Origin: Pocillopora verrucosa
Lineage: Eukaryota > Cnidaria > Anthozoa > Scleractinia > Pocilloporidae
Reading direction: 5' to 3'
NCBI RefSeq assembly: GCF_036669915.1
Contig: NC_089321.1
Span: 11,201,414 to 11,265,413 of the forward strand
Length of the DNA stretch: 64,000 nt
Both the position numbers and the translations under genes were made by a program. Of the stretch, positions 45,601 to 59,100 are shown in pieces. Position 1 is the stretch's first letter, and the number at the start of each line of letters is the position of its first letter. Below the pieces are notes generated by a model. That model did no database searches. It was not told the origin of the DNA and was given only the letters and a program-made list of their open reading frames with translations.

Positions 45601-48192
45601 GCGAACACTTCAAGTAGAAGTTACTGCTTGCCCGTTGTTCTGATCGAAGAACCTAGCATGGAATGCTGGGAAGGAAGCCACAAGGCCATCGCCTTCCTAG
45701 GCCTGCTGGGATTGGTTTGGTACTCGTCTACTGCCATCGTTTTCGGGACCAAATATGGCGATGTAGAACACCCGGGCCAGGATTTAAAATTTTCCCCCGC
45801 TTACAACATCTTCATTAATTTTGTTAAAGCGTTAATGGTGGGTGTGGTCGTTTTAGCTGCGGAGCATCATATGATTGTGTTGTCGTTTCTACTTGTGGCA
45901 AATTTAGGTGCGATTATTTTCACCCTGACATTCAAGAGGATTTTCAAGTTTCAATTGTCAAATTCTTTTGTGTTGTACATATGGCGCGCGGTGACTTTTA
46001 TCTGTGCCGCGTGCGCAGCCGGGGCAGCTCTGGTTGCTAAAATAAGAAACGATCCCGACTCTCTTCTGCCTCTCGTTATTTTCCTTGGTGGCTGTCTCTT
46101 AGTGGTACTCGTCGCTCTCATGGTATCAATTTTCCTCAGAAATCGAAGAAGAACTCCCGTAGAAGAGCAGCGCAGAACGTTCCGTCAAAAGTTGTTGTCG
46201 TTGGAAGCAAAACTGGTTCAAGAAAACTACATGATAAACTCTTGGACTAAAGGCCGCTCTCAATGGAGAAGACTGGTGAAGAACGTTTACGAAGCGCAGA
46301 AGGCTGACCGCTCCGTCTCCCCGTCAGTTTATTCACACCTCCAAGTACCGGCCCCTCCACTCCCTCCACCTCCCCTAGAGGAAGGACAGATAGCTGAAGC
46401 ACAACCAAGTACTTCAGCTCCCCTTCCCCGTCCCCCTGCTTATGATGATCTGTTTCCTAACATCATGGGGCCATATGGAGTTCCTCCTGTCCCCCCACCC
46501 CCATATACTGAAGCAGTAACTGACGATGTGGTTATAGACGAGGGGATAGATGATCCGATTCCCCCACCCCTACCCCCAGTGACTAAAGATGAGTCCACAG
46601 ATGGGAGTCAGTCTTCCTCAGACAACTCAGTCGTTATTACGTTAAAAGACGCGACCCTAAACTCGGAAGCTGAAAGAAGGCAATTCATTGGTTCCGCTAT
46701 GCCTGCCCCACCTTATTACATGGATGACCATATGGTAAGAGAGATTTTTATTTTGTAGAAGTCACATTTCAATACATAAAAATTAGCCTCAATTCGCCGT
46801 ATTATTGTCCGCGAACATCTTTTCTGATAAGCGAGCATTTCCCTAGAGGTGGGCTCGAACCGGGTGAACTGTTAGGTTTGAGGACCTGAAAACGAACAGA
46901 TGTTATGTCTAGCGGAAAATAAACGAGCATATTATTACTTCAAGCTGAAGTTATTATGTTTATTAACCATCATGTATTTCTTGAAACGAGAGGGAAAATG
47001 TGTTGTCTTTAAAAACGTTTTGCTCTGGTAAGGTTTTATGATCAAAGGTACAACAGGAAACGTTAAGAGATCAGTGAGTAGAATGAAAATATTAAAGTTA
47101 GTATGTAGAGGGTTAAATCACGTGTTTGTCTCCAACGCATTTCTCAGGGAGTCTCGTGGAAAAACGTTCCGTGAGAATAGATTTCGGTTGCAGACCTTTT
47201 ATGTGTTGCAAAATTTTGCTCGGCGATGTACGAACGTTAAACTGGTGCTTCTTCGCGTGCCACGACTATTTTTCAAGGGCTTGCGCTCCTCAATGCAACT
47301 TTTTACATGAATTTGACAAACAGTTAACGAAGACCCACTGATTATAAGTAATTACCGAAAAAAGTTCTTGTTTCTCTAGGACACTCGATATGCGCAGCGT
47401 CAAGATTCTGATGACTGGAAGCTTTGGGATATTACCAGTATGGAGTGCAATGGCACGAATCTGCTGCTCGTGCTGGAGGGGTACATCCACTACTCTGCAT
47501 TCTCCTTTTCGTTCGTTCTTCAGCTTCCTCTGTGGCGTTCTGCCGTCAGAGAATGTAACTGGACTGGCTTGCTGCACTGCCTGACGGTCTTGGAGGGTAG
47601 CCTCACTGGAAAGTTTAACACTCCTACGAGAGTCGATATATCGCAGGCTAACTTGAATGTCCCCATATTTGAGCTTCAGCCAGATATTTATACAGAAGAA
47701 CCGCCATTTTACGAACCTGAACCGCGAGATCCCGAAGTAATCCGCGCGCAGTCCGACGGTGAACGAACACGCGCGCTTGCTGATGTGAAAAATGTCGGTG
47801 AATTTGGTGAACAGTGGGCCGAGCTTCTCGACAAACTTCTACCTACAAAACCGATTATTAGAAAGTGGGTTTGGATTGAAGAGGAAGGGGTTTTCCATGT
47901 TCACCTGCGAAGGCCCATTCAAGGGACCATAACGGAAGTGGGCCCTAATGGAGTAAAGATGGCGAGGGGAGCCTCGATTTCGCTGCCCAAACATATCCAA
48001 GGCACATTGTCAGATACTCAAATTACATTTGATAAGGGATACGAGCCAAAAGGGAAGAAAGGACCCGTCTCCGTTGCCGTCAGTGAGCTAGGACTTAAAA
48101 AAGTTGAGGAGAAACTGTACCTGACAGCTCAAGGAAAGAAACTGAGGTACGACAAAGCTTTGGACAGTATGAAGACTCTCACATGGAAATAA
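42628..48192 (+). CDS. Unrecognised 1639-residue multi-pass membrane protein with eight-fold DIPCIL repeat
   Basis: Two coding exons, 42628-46734 and 47380-48192, joined in frame (ATG|gtaaga to ctctag|GAC); acceptor ttaatactag at 42554 starts the first. Residues about 60-450 hold eight repeats of roughly 45-60 residues, each with a basic W+xRK entry, then a membrane helix of the form FLLxVDIPCILxxLVV, then ITLWRxPFL; the DI/DF positions are near residues 78, 141, 191, 240, 288, 333, 386 and 433. Residues about 455-630 are soluble and helical. About a dozen further membrane helices follow to about residue 1190. The tail is proline-rich with PPAY (1269-1272), PPPY (1290-1293) and PPYY (1361-1364), binding sites for WW-domain proteins such as NEDD4 ligases. 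Exon 2 encodes a compact cytosolic end (DWKLWDITSMECNGTNLLLV). No enzyme or channel family recognised; the function is unknown. Confidence 0.85.
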
Positions 48193-51100
48193 ACTGTGTA
48201 ATTTGCCATAAAATTTCAAGCTCCGGTGGCGTGACGAATGTTTGAAACTATAAGCGTCACGCGAGTCACGTCAAATGATCCGTGTGTTCGTGACTTATCT
48301 GCGACTGTCACGCAAGCAAAGAATTTCGCCTTCAAAGGAACTTGGAGTAATTTTTTCCTTTCAATGAAATGAATAATCCGATATCACGTTCCGCGGATAA
48401 GCTTAGCTATTCGTATCACTCACTTCCAGGATAATGTAGTAAAATCGCGAGGCGAAAGTTAATGTCAGCTCCTTAACTTTAACCCTTCCACTCCTAGATC
48501 ACCTAAGAAATTCTCCTTACTTTCTGCCATAAAACTCTTTTGATGTTAGTTCAGAGAATTTGGTATTGGATCGGCTAGTAATCCCCCTAACTAATGTGTT
48601 TCTTTATTCTCACCACAAGTAGTCGAAATATTTTCATAGCTCGCTTGTGCAGTTTTTTCTTTCCTTTGTTTTGTTTTGTTTTGTTTTTTAGCGGTGGGAA
48701 CGCAAAATTTAGTACAACCAGCAAAGTTAACAAGTAGAGACATTTGTGCTGGAAGGAAAAATGGACCAAATGTGGTAGTCCGTTCTCACTCTTGCTTATT
48801 TTATCATTTATAATGGTATTTTTTCTAAGTAATTATGTAATAAAATATTCAGTAATTTCGGACTCATAAATTAGGCCAAATTAGATTTTGAAGACTGGCT
48901 CGCCCAGATGAGCACTAGCTATCTGCCTCCAGACTAGCACTAACTTTTATTTTAAGAATAAAGAATATAAAAAATGAAATAAAGATTGTTTTTGTTGTTA
49001 TTGCGAACTCAGCCGCTTCCTTGAAGGGCCGTGCTTTAGCCTTGGGTATCTGGGGCTGAGAGCGATCATTCGGGAGGAATTCGCCCCAGGACCGCGCCCT
49101 AGTCTGCAGTGTACAAATCATATAATTCAGGTGGTTACTAAACTTACGAATCCAAAGAATCTACATGGTATGAATATTTTCTATCTCTAGACATTTCATT
49201 TCGCGTCCTTCCCGCCATGTGAATAATAGCCCGTTGTTACATCGGGTAGAGCAGCGGTATAAGCCATTCCTTAATTCCCGGCAACCCTCAACTGTTCGAT
49301 TGTGGGGGACGGGGGAGGGGTAATCATTGTTCCTCGATCAAAAGCATAGAGAGCACTGAGGCCCAGGGCATGAGCGTTTTTTACTTGGCCTTTTTTTTAA
49401 CTGTTACTTCGAAGAACGTTTGCCAGGAATCGAAGCACTGCCTCATAAGTAAAAGCTTATAAAAACAGGTGCTAAAAAAGGCTAAATAAACTGCCACTCA
49501 AGGAATAGAAAATTATTTGAAAGACGTAGCTGATAATCTTCGGAGGAAACCCCTGCAACCTGAATATTTCATCCACAGCAAAACAAAAGAAATGAAACAC
49601 GCGCGCTCGTGAGCCCCACGCGGGAATTCTTTTTAAATGAGCGTGTAGTCTCTCGTCTTTGATTCCGCGTCGACCATCAGTTGCTGTTTGAACATACAAA
49701 GATTAGCTGATTAAAAAATTTATAAATTTTATGCTTTAGGCAATTCGTGGTTTATACCAGCCGGGACGCAAACAACATACAGTCATAGTCTAGAATCGCA
49801 TCGTAGGGATTGATTACAAAATTGTACATGAAAAAAAAAAAAAGAGGATTTTAAATACTGCCCTAAAATATGTGATATTGGAATGGTTCACTTATGTTTT
49901 CAACGAGATTACAAATGAAGGATCATTTCTAAATTAGAAACCCACGTTTTTTTTCTTTAATTTTTAATTAAACCACAAAAATTCTCAGTACACTTGTTCC
50001 CAATGGAGACGATGCCTTTAGCTGCAAATTCTAAATTTACAGTCTAAGTTTTCTCCTGAATATCTGTTACACATCAATCACAACTGAATAATTCAGAAGT
50101 GCGCCTTGATATCCACACCATGAGTTTATGCAAACTTATTTTCTGATCTGAATTCAGCTGTAAAAAAAAGGTAATAGTGCGAACGAAAATTTATTTCTGA
50201 AAAGCTGGCAATGATAAAAAAAGTCAAACGCGATTTTCATTCAGTTTTTTTTGTGTCTTCACGATTCACCGGCGACCGATTTACAGCTGATCTTCTAATA
50301 GCTCTCGTGGTGATGTATAAACAAAAAGCGTCACGCCTCGAGCCTCTTTGATATCGAGCGAAATCAAACAAGACCGAACAATACTCAAGTGCAAGACAAA
50401 AGAATAAATTATTTTCAACATAAATAGTCCAGCTGAACTTTTTGACCGTTAACGACTCGCGGTTGAAACAGTTTTAAATTTTCTTTCAACCATCCCGACC
50501 AAAATGCGGGCGGATGGGCTCTTTGAGGAATGAATTTTCTGGCGTTTTGTAATCCCTGTTTTATCTATAATATTTGCGGTCAGGTAATTTCCTATTGGGA
50601 ATCGACCTTTCCGGAGAGTGGGTGATTTAGTCAACAGTTCAGCTCTACCAAAACACCTGATGCTAAAAACTCTTCAGCGACTAGACGCTAATTCTGTAAA
50701 GACGTCAAGCGAAGCTCGAAGCAGGAGGATTTGAAATATGGGCAAGAAGCACCTCGTTACATAAAGGTAACAAATTATTGTTTTGTTTTTCTCTCTCTTT
50801 TGTGCCGGAAAATTGTGCACCAAACAATGAATTATGTACCGAACGAAAGCTTGGCAACAATTGAACATTTCTCTCTTTTCAAAGTATATTATTCAAACCA
50901 ATACAAACAGAGTTTACGGTCAAAACGCCGCGATGATTAAGCCATCATTTTCCATCTCAATTTTTCTTTCATCGCAAAAAAATACAGAAAGTGTGTTACG
51001 GATAAATCAGTATTTGTTCCCGAAATGTGACGAATATTTTAAGGTGAAAATATAAGCTTAGATATATTGTACGGCACGGCGCAAAATGCTATTAACTTCG

Positions 51101-54100
51101 CTCTTCAGTCATTCATCCATTGAATTGTCACTGATGTGGCAAGCGTTCGCCGTTTCTACTTCTTTCTTTGTTTCGAGTTTGAATCTTTTCAAGAGAAACT
51201 TTCACTTCTCTCTCTTTTGTTTCTAGTCGTCCCCCATCAAGAAATTTCTCCGAATTTTTGAAAATCCACAAATAATTTTAATAATATAATCGATGCTTAA
51301 GGATTTAGAAATCGTGAAAATTTGACTAATGAACTTCTTTCATGTAAAAGCGTCGCGTGTGAAATTAAGTGGGTGTCAAATTTCGTTTTTGTTCAATAGT
51401 TCTTCAGTTTCATTTTTATTTAGTTTTTTATCCAGTTTTTGTTACATTTTGTTTATAGAGAATCAGCGGCCTCTGTAAGTGATATTCGTTTATCGACTGT
51501 AAATGCTGATTAACATTTTATTAGCCGTGTTTTGGCGCTAAATCACAGGCTGAGAACTTAGCTACACATGAGTTCACTTAGAGAAGAAATGATCACATGA
51601 ACACATTTCTTTCCCATTCAAAGTCAAAAACTCTCTCAAGCTGTACGTCTCTCCGACGAAATTGGTAAGAAATACAGGATGATAAAATATTGATATGTGT
51701 GCTGTAGATATAGCGAGATTTCTAAAATTGCCGGGGGACTCGAATTTTTAAAGTCATAAAATCGGCCCATGTAAGAATATCACAAATTAACAAAAGCCAG
51801 TCGCTTATTTTCTAGCTTTTATCAACATAACTCTGACGTTTGTAAAAGATAGCCAACAGACGAGGGATTACAAAAAAGTGAAAACCACTTGTTGGTCTGC
51901 GCTGAGATCATATTTTTTGATTGCAGAAAGTAAACATCTGTCCTTTTGGAGAAAACGTAATCAGTAATTTATAGTCTCAAATCATGATTTGCATTTGCGT
52001 TCAAAAACATTTCTCCCTGAGTGAGGTAAATAACTTTTGCCGACGATAATGGAGTCCGTATATCAGTTTATATTGTTACCGCCTGGCAAACCAACATAGA
52101 GATTTTCCCCAAGACTTTGTCAACCCTTCTGTACGGACATGTCATACTCGTGTCACCATTTGCTGTCATTCAAACCACGCAGTTCTTCCCTTTTTTGCGA
52201 AAAACTCTCCAAAAAGTTTCCACGTTTTTGCGCAATGTTGTAATTACGTTACTGTTAAAATACACATTGACGTCTTTCCCAAGATGTTCGCGTTACGCCC
52301 TCAAGAGTCTTAGCAAATACAATATTTATTAATCTCCGGTATATTTCAAGAAGAAATCAAATGGGTTGGAAACTAATTGATTACAATCTTCTAAAGAAGA
52401 AAAAAAGACGGAACAGCGAACAGAATCTTATACCGCTGGAAGCATAAACAAATACCAGATGCTGCGGGGAAATTTAATTCGAAAGTTTTTATTCTTTTCA
52501 GACTATAGTTAATGATGTCTAACATCTGTTTCAAATTGATATCGTCAAACCATTAAGTAATATTAGAATATTAAGGAGATTTGGTCAAATGTTGTGGTAA
52601 TCGAGATATTCTGAAAGATTCACCTTGATAGAATAATTGAAAAGATAAATACTTATTAACAGAATTCAAACGTCCGTGGACAAGAACTGGTGAGTTACAA
52701 GAATTACCTTTTTTGAAAAGAAAAGCACGAAACAGTTAAACTTGAGAAATTTCGAACACTTAACTGTTAAAAAGCGGAAAATTTCCCTCAAAGGAAGTCA
52801 CAAACATCGTCATTACTATAATCCTCGGTTGAAGAATAATGTCAGTCGCATTTGCTAAAATCGACGTCTTCGTCTAAACTTACCCCTTTCCTGAACCCCG
52901 TTCCTTTGGTCTTCGCATCCTAAAGAACTTCGTTCGATGGCAGATCCAGGTTGGGGGGGGGGGGGGGGGGCCCAGGGTGGTTTATAACCCCTCCTATCAG
53001 ACTTGCGGGTATTTCTACTTTTTGCCGTCTGAAACCAATATTGTTTTCTTTTAAAGCATCTTCTCTTTGTTCAAAATTCTGTTTGTAAACCTTTCCAATA
53101 ACATTTCATTTTTCTGGGGATGTTTCAGCCCTAGGCTAGTTCTAAACATAAGATAGATTTTCCCTTAATTTCTAAGAAATGATTTTTTAAAATTGGTCAA
53201 AAGCTTTGAACAATAACCTAGAGATTACTTAATGGCTTTGATACATCTGAGAGTACTGGAATAACCCAGGTCAAGAGACCATATGCCTTATGGTCGCTTG
53301 CCCAGATTGTATAAAAAACACAACCATACGCTGTTAATCTTGCTTGCGCAAAAATTATACTGGGCAATAACTTTCACAATTTCTGGTGTATTTCGGTTTC
53401 TCGTTATGAAAACTTAAAATACATATGTAAGGAATTAAATGTAGCTGTTTGTTTCAAAGGAAGTAGAAAAAATGACTAGTTAATTATCTTATCAATAACA
53501 AATAAATGTGTGAATAAACAGAAAAAGATGCATAAACAACAGAATGAATATGAAAAAACAGCTGCGAGGGAAACTGATTTCGGTAGCTACTGCACGAGCG
53601 ATAAAATGAATCTGGCAGCTGCGAAAATGCGTGGAATCTATTCCAAGTTGGGTGTACCGAAATCCCCTCTAATTACTCTGTTATCGCCCTCACCACCGGA
53701 TTGAAATTAATATGGGTTGGACGGACCACGGTATGTAAGATGTTATTTGATCCTTTGGAGGGCAGATTGAGTACATGACCATGGCCGATGCATTTGAATT
53801 AGCCCGAGAATTCAGTCGCATTCATCGTGATAAAATGTAGCGCAGATTCGAACAGAGTCTCACTGTATTAAACTTGGAGCTATAATTAGTGTTCTTAGAT
53901 GAAATGTTGGTTAATATTTGCGGTTTCATCCACGTTTGATAATTATTGAGCGAAGGAAGAAGTAAACACGAAACTTCAAGGACATGGCTTCACCTTGTTT
54001 TCGAAACGAGCTGTTTTGGGGTTCGCTTGTACTAAACTGGTAAGTGTGTTTGTGGATGTTACGATGGGCGGTTTGCTTCGTTCTTTAAGCAAAACTCAAA

Positions 54101-56191
54101 GCGTCGTTTACTCTATCGTGAGAACTGGCCCGTAAAAAGTATAAACAACTGTTTGTGATGTAAAGCTTCATTTACAAGTGTTGTATTAAGGTTAATTAAA
54201 CACGCCACGCTCGAAAATTCAGTGAAGCAAACAGACCGTTGTTTAAAGCGTTTAGACATTTTAGTTATGATTCAATATTTGCTTGGCTTAAAATGATTGC
54301 GAGAAAGACTCTAAGATAAACAGAAACAGACAGTCATTTATGGTAGATATTCATCAACACCGTAGACACATACTGACATGAGCCGCAAACTCCCAACTAA
54401 CTTGATAGAATTGTTCACTTTAATTTGTTGCTTACATACGCATTGATGATGCATAAGATTTAACTCTATAGCTTTCTCTCAGTATTACGCAAAAAAATTT
54501 CAAGAGGGCCTTTTAAATTCCCCTTATGGTCGTTTATCTTAATACGTGTTTTATTACCAGACATTTTGTAGCGATAAATTCAGTATCTTTTCTACCCTCT
54601 GTTGGCATAAGGTTCATAAGCGTTCAACTCTGATCTTTCTCTGAATTTTACTGAGAGCGAATTCCTCGGATGACAACCCAAGTTGGGGACAGTTTTACTA
54701 AGGCTACTTTCAAGTTCGTAAGATTCCGTTTATTGTTTTTTTTTCCAGTTTTTTTGGTAATCTTATATTCTCTTTCTCTCCGGTTCTTCTGTAATTTTAT
54801 GAAAAACTTCTGTTTGACTCTCCATCTGCTTCAAATTACGCCAAGTACCACTTTAGGGGGCAACAAAATTGAAGGGTTTCTCTTTTTCTTATGGAATTTT
54901 CATAACAATTTTCAGAAAAATTTAAGCGCATTTTTATGTTGAGAGCATATGTGACATCATGAACGAGTAGTACTTAGAAATTCGATATTTTCCGAACATA
55001 CGCACACTTCCGTTGACGTTTCCATGCCCACAAAAAATAGAAACTAGCGTCTAAAAACAGGTAAAGATACGATAGGGGTCATTGCGCCTGTTCTCTTGTT
55101 TCACCTTGGGTTTTGAGACGCGTAGAATTTTGTAGAATGGCGTCCACTAAAAAAACCTTAAATTCGCCGGCTTCACTCCAATTTTCAAGAATTTAAAACG
55201 TTACACTGAGATGACTAGCTACACAGGTAAAAATATTTTATTATACACTTGGTCTGATTTTATTTGCGGTAACTTTCTTTTAAACTGCGCAGACGGCACA
55301 CGTTGCGAGTTTATCTCTGTTTGCGTCAAAACATCGTCGTGAAAATGCATTGTTCCTTGAATCTTTTGCTGCAATAGTTACTATCTGTAGATTATGTTTC
55401 TTTTAATAACTTTCCAAATAGCAAACCATATGAAATTTATTAATTTGAGATAACTCAATGCTGAAGCTTTGAAGCGTTGGATGACTTCTCAAGCGTATAA
55501 TAAAAAAGTTTTAAAGCTTTTTGTAAGAAAAATTTCAGTGCGTACACTAGTCAATTAATACCATTTAAATTGAGCTCAAAGATTTGTTAATATGCAGCTT
55601 GTGGTGTTGTATACGGAGAAAATAAATACTTAAAGTATATCTTTCAAACTTTTATTCATACAGTCAGTCAATCAGTTATCAATTTTTTTTCTATCGCCGA
55701 ACAGGTTCTAATTTGCATTTTTGCGAATAAAAAGTTTCTCATTTTTAATCGGCAAATCAACAACATGAAATAACCAAATTCTGGGGCAAGTTATTCGCGT
55801 TCTTTTTTCGTAATAATCGCTGTAAATCTCATTTAACCCTTTAAATCCTAATATCAGTATATATATTCTCCATACTGTTCTCTATACATTTCCTAAGGTG
55901 CTGACAAGGAGAATTTGTTTAACAATCAAGAGCTTCTTGAGTTGTTGATCTTTTCCTTTATTCTCACAACCTCAATGTGTGATTCAGGGGTGACATTGTA
56001 AGGAGAAATTAGAGGCTAGTCACTCGAAAGAAGTCAAAGGGTTAAAGCTGCAGGGGGGAAGTCTGGCGCCGTTAGAGACAGTAGACACATAGAGCTACTC
56101 ACGAAATGGTTAGAAGAGATAGAAATTAATTTTTTAAAATACGGCATTCATTTAACCCCATATTTGAACCACTCCTTGTTTATTACCACAG
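48193..56191. other. 8-kb spacer / 5' region of the C2-domain gene
   Basis: No convincing coding exon. A poly(A) signal for the multi-pass gene is near 48838 (aataaa). A worn subfamily-2 MITE fragment lies at 48479-48620 and a subfamily-3 MITE at 55834-56046. There is a long G run at 52952-52970. A strong donor at 54039 (actaaactg|gtaagt) could end a 5' untranslated exon spliced to the acceptor at 56191. The rest is AT-rich unique-looking sequence. Confidence 0.45.
55834..56046 (+). mobile_element. CCCTTTAA-type MITE, subfamily 3
   Basis: aaccctttaaatcctaatat, cctaaggtgctgacaaggag, and the end tcactcgaaagaagtcaaagggtta. It ends about 150 bp before the first coding exon of the C2 gene. Confidence 0.65.
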
Positions 56192-56194
56192 GCT

Positions 56195-59100
56195 ATGGAC
56201 ACTGTAGAGGTTATTATTACAGTTTTACTCCTCTGCCTCTTGGCGCTGGGCGTATACTTGGCTGCTTTCTGGACAATCTCAAGGAGGAAGAGAGGGGAAC
56301 ATGAAGGTAGCCGTGGGGAGGTGCCGTACAAATATCTGGAAGAGGAGGCCGAGAATGCTCGGAGGAAAGTGGCGGCGGCTTACGCACAGGAGACCATGCC
56401 GAAAATAACCATTACTCCTGTTCAACCTAGGCCTAACTTTCCAATGGTACGGAATCCTTGTCTGCCCTTAGAGAGGGTGTGACTGTCTGTCTGTATGTCT
56501 ATCTGTCTGGTCTGACTGAAAGAATAAGCCATTGCTTAATCGATTTAGCGAATGCTTATCTCACTGCCTGTTTACCTACTCGCTTGACTGATTGAGAAAC
56601 TAACTGGTTGACAAATTGACAGACTCTAGACCTGACTGACTGACTGGCTGACTGACTACTGACTGACTGACTGACTGGCTGGATGACTGACTAACTACTG
56701 ACTGGCTGACTGACCGACTGACTGACTATTGACTGACTGACTGACTGACTGGCTACTGGCTACTACTGACTGACTGACCACTGACTGACCACTGACTGAC
56801 CACTGACTGACCACTGACTGACTGTCTGACTGACCCGCTGACTAACTGACCGACTGACTGACTGACTGACTACCTGACCGACTGGCTACCTGACCGACTG
56901 ACTGGCTGACTGACTGGCTGACTGACTGACCGACTGTCTTACTGACTGAATCTGTCCTTGGAAACTTTACTAAACTCACATATTTCTTTCAATATGTTCA
57001 AAAACGTCAATCAAAATTAAACTTCTTGTTTTCTTTTTCAGAGTTTATTATCCTCAGACGAGTTAATTTCAACGGAAGACGAAGAGGAAGACGAATCTCA
57101 CAGCGATGAACACGTGGATTTAGGAAGACTTTATTTTGCCCTCAGATACGATCAGCACCGGTACGGCGAAAAACTTTTAAAATCAAATCCTTACAAGTCC
57201 TTCGCTCAAGACATGAGTTGTCGCTCTTTTTCTATTATTTATTTATGTATTTGTTTTTATCATAGTTCCTTGTGAGCATCAAAGTGAGACACTCTCGTTG
57301 GTTTTTGCTCTGCTACTAAATGCATGGCTGGTCTTCTTCGAATGCCAAGTCACGCAAGACTTGTTTGAGAATTTGCGTGACGATTCAATACTGTAAGCAT
57401 TGACATGCATACCCAAACATCCCCATGCATGCACTTACTTGCATTACTTCACCTGATTTTCTTCAAATTAAATTCTGCTCCCGCGATGGAAAGCAATTTA
57501 GAGATCTTTTGTTTGATAATTCCAAGAACTACAGATATCTTCAGCATCCTTAATTTTCTTCTTGCTTTGTAGTTCTATGTTGATTGTACGTCTTATCAGA
57601 GCTGAGGACATCCCCATGGAACGAGAAGCCACCGGCACCTATGTAGATGTCAACATCCTTCCTCTGAATCTGCAGAGCCACACGTTTCAACCTAGCGACA
57701 CAACAATTAACATTAATTTCAGGTACAAGAACTTTTTTTTGTCTTTAATCATTCTGGCTATTCAGAGGAGTCTGTGTTGGGAGGATCTGGACCTTATTAA
57801 AGGCCTCATTCCAAATACAATCTCTTTCATTTTTGCTTCTGGACATGAGGTAAACATCTTCCGAATAAATTTGACATAAGAAAAGTTATCAGAATGGAAG
57901 AAAGGAGTAATGTAAAGGAAGGAGTGAATTTGGCATCCTAACAACAACTTGGAAATGGCTCTCAGCCAATGAATAAAGCGAACATGAAGAACTAAAATCG
58001 CATAATTGGAATTAAATAGGCGTATCTACTTTTTCGTTCTCTTACCTTTAACCCTTTAACTCCCAAGATCTCATTAGTAATTCTCCCAACGGTCTGCCAT
58101 ACAGTTCTTGTGATGTTGGTTTGGAGAATTTGGTATTGGATCAAGTTATAATCCCCTAACTGATATTTTTCTTTATTCTTACCACTTTTCTGCTTGATAT
58201 TGTATTGAGATTGTAAGGAGAAATTCTGTTTTGGTCACTCATGGGACTTAAAGGGTTAACTAATCTATTCCAGTAAACATGGCACGCCACGACATTATTG
58301 ACTTTAGAATCTCCTGGGATCTCCGGATAATACTTGTTGCCTCAGGAGTAAAGCTTTTTTGGAGCTCCTGTCTCGCTCCTTTTGCTCGATTTTTCTCTAG
58401 CTATTTGGCATACTTTCTTATACTTCACCCTAACGTCGCTTCTTTTTTTCATGCAGAGAAGTTTATGAATTTCCGCTGTCACTAGTGGACCTGGCACTAC
58501 AGACACTCAACCTGCACATTTTTCGATATGACAACTTTTCCCGCCGGACATCTGTTGGCGACGTGTTTCTGGCTTTAGCTGAATTAAGTGCACAAGGGAT
58601 TGACTTCACCCGTGAAGTGTTTCTTTGCAGAAATATAATCAGCCATCAGGAGGTTAGATGAACAGTTATATTTTAGTTCAGTTTGTTTGGAAACTTGTGG
58701 GAAAAAAAACTTTTGATACCCTACTGGCCAAATTTTTGTTAGACACAACCAAGGTTTTCTGTGCCCAGTACCAACTTTGTTGTTTCTGCCGCTTTGCACC
58801 AGATTGCAAGTTTTCCTGCACTTAGTAGCTCTACCGTGATTTTTCCGCGCTAGGCGCGGGTTGCATGTTTTTCCGCCCTTGATGCCCATCCCTGCTTTAC
58901 ATCAGGTGCAGGTTTTCTCGCTTTTGTCTTTTGTTGCATCTTTTTCGCGCCTGCCAAAAATTTGCGAGCTTTCTCGCGCTTAGCATCCATTGCATGTCCT
59001 CTCGCATATTGCACGGATAGCTTTACATCGACTTTCTTTGTATATCTCTGGTTGCGATCCTGATTGGTCCAACTTGTAATGTGTGACTCATAGATGCTTT

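Noticed and set aside
43425-45608. Several 60-147 codon minus-strand ORFs
   Set aside because: All are antisense shadows of the long plus-strand frame of the multi-pass gene.
49211-49310. tRNA-like text (gggtagagcagcggta ... ctgttcgattgtgg)
   Set aside because: The arms do not pair into a cloverleaf and the boxes are mis-spaced.
53510-53704. 64-codon ORF in the 8-kb spacer
   Set aside because: Lysine/glutamine-rich, no splice context and no recognisable domain; expected by chance in AT-rich DNA.
56628-56950. CRISPR-like regular repeats
   Set aside because: A GACT microsatellite without spacers, in a eukaryotic intron.
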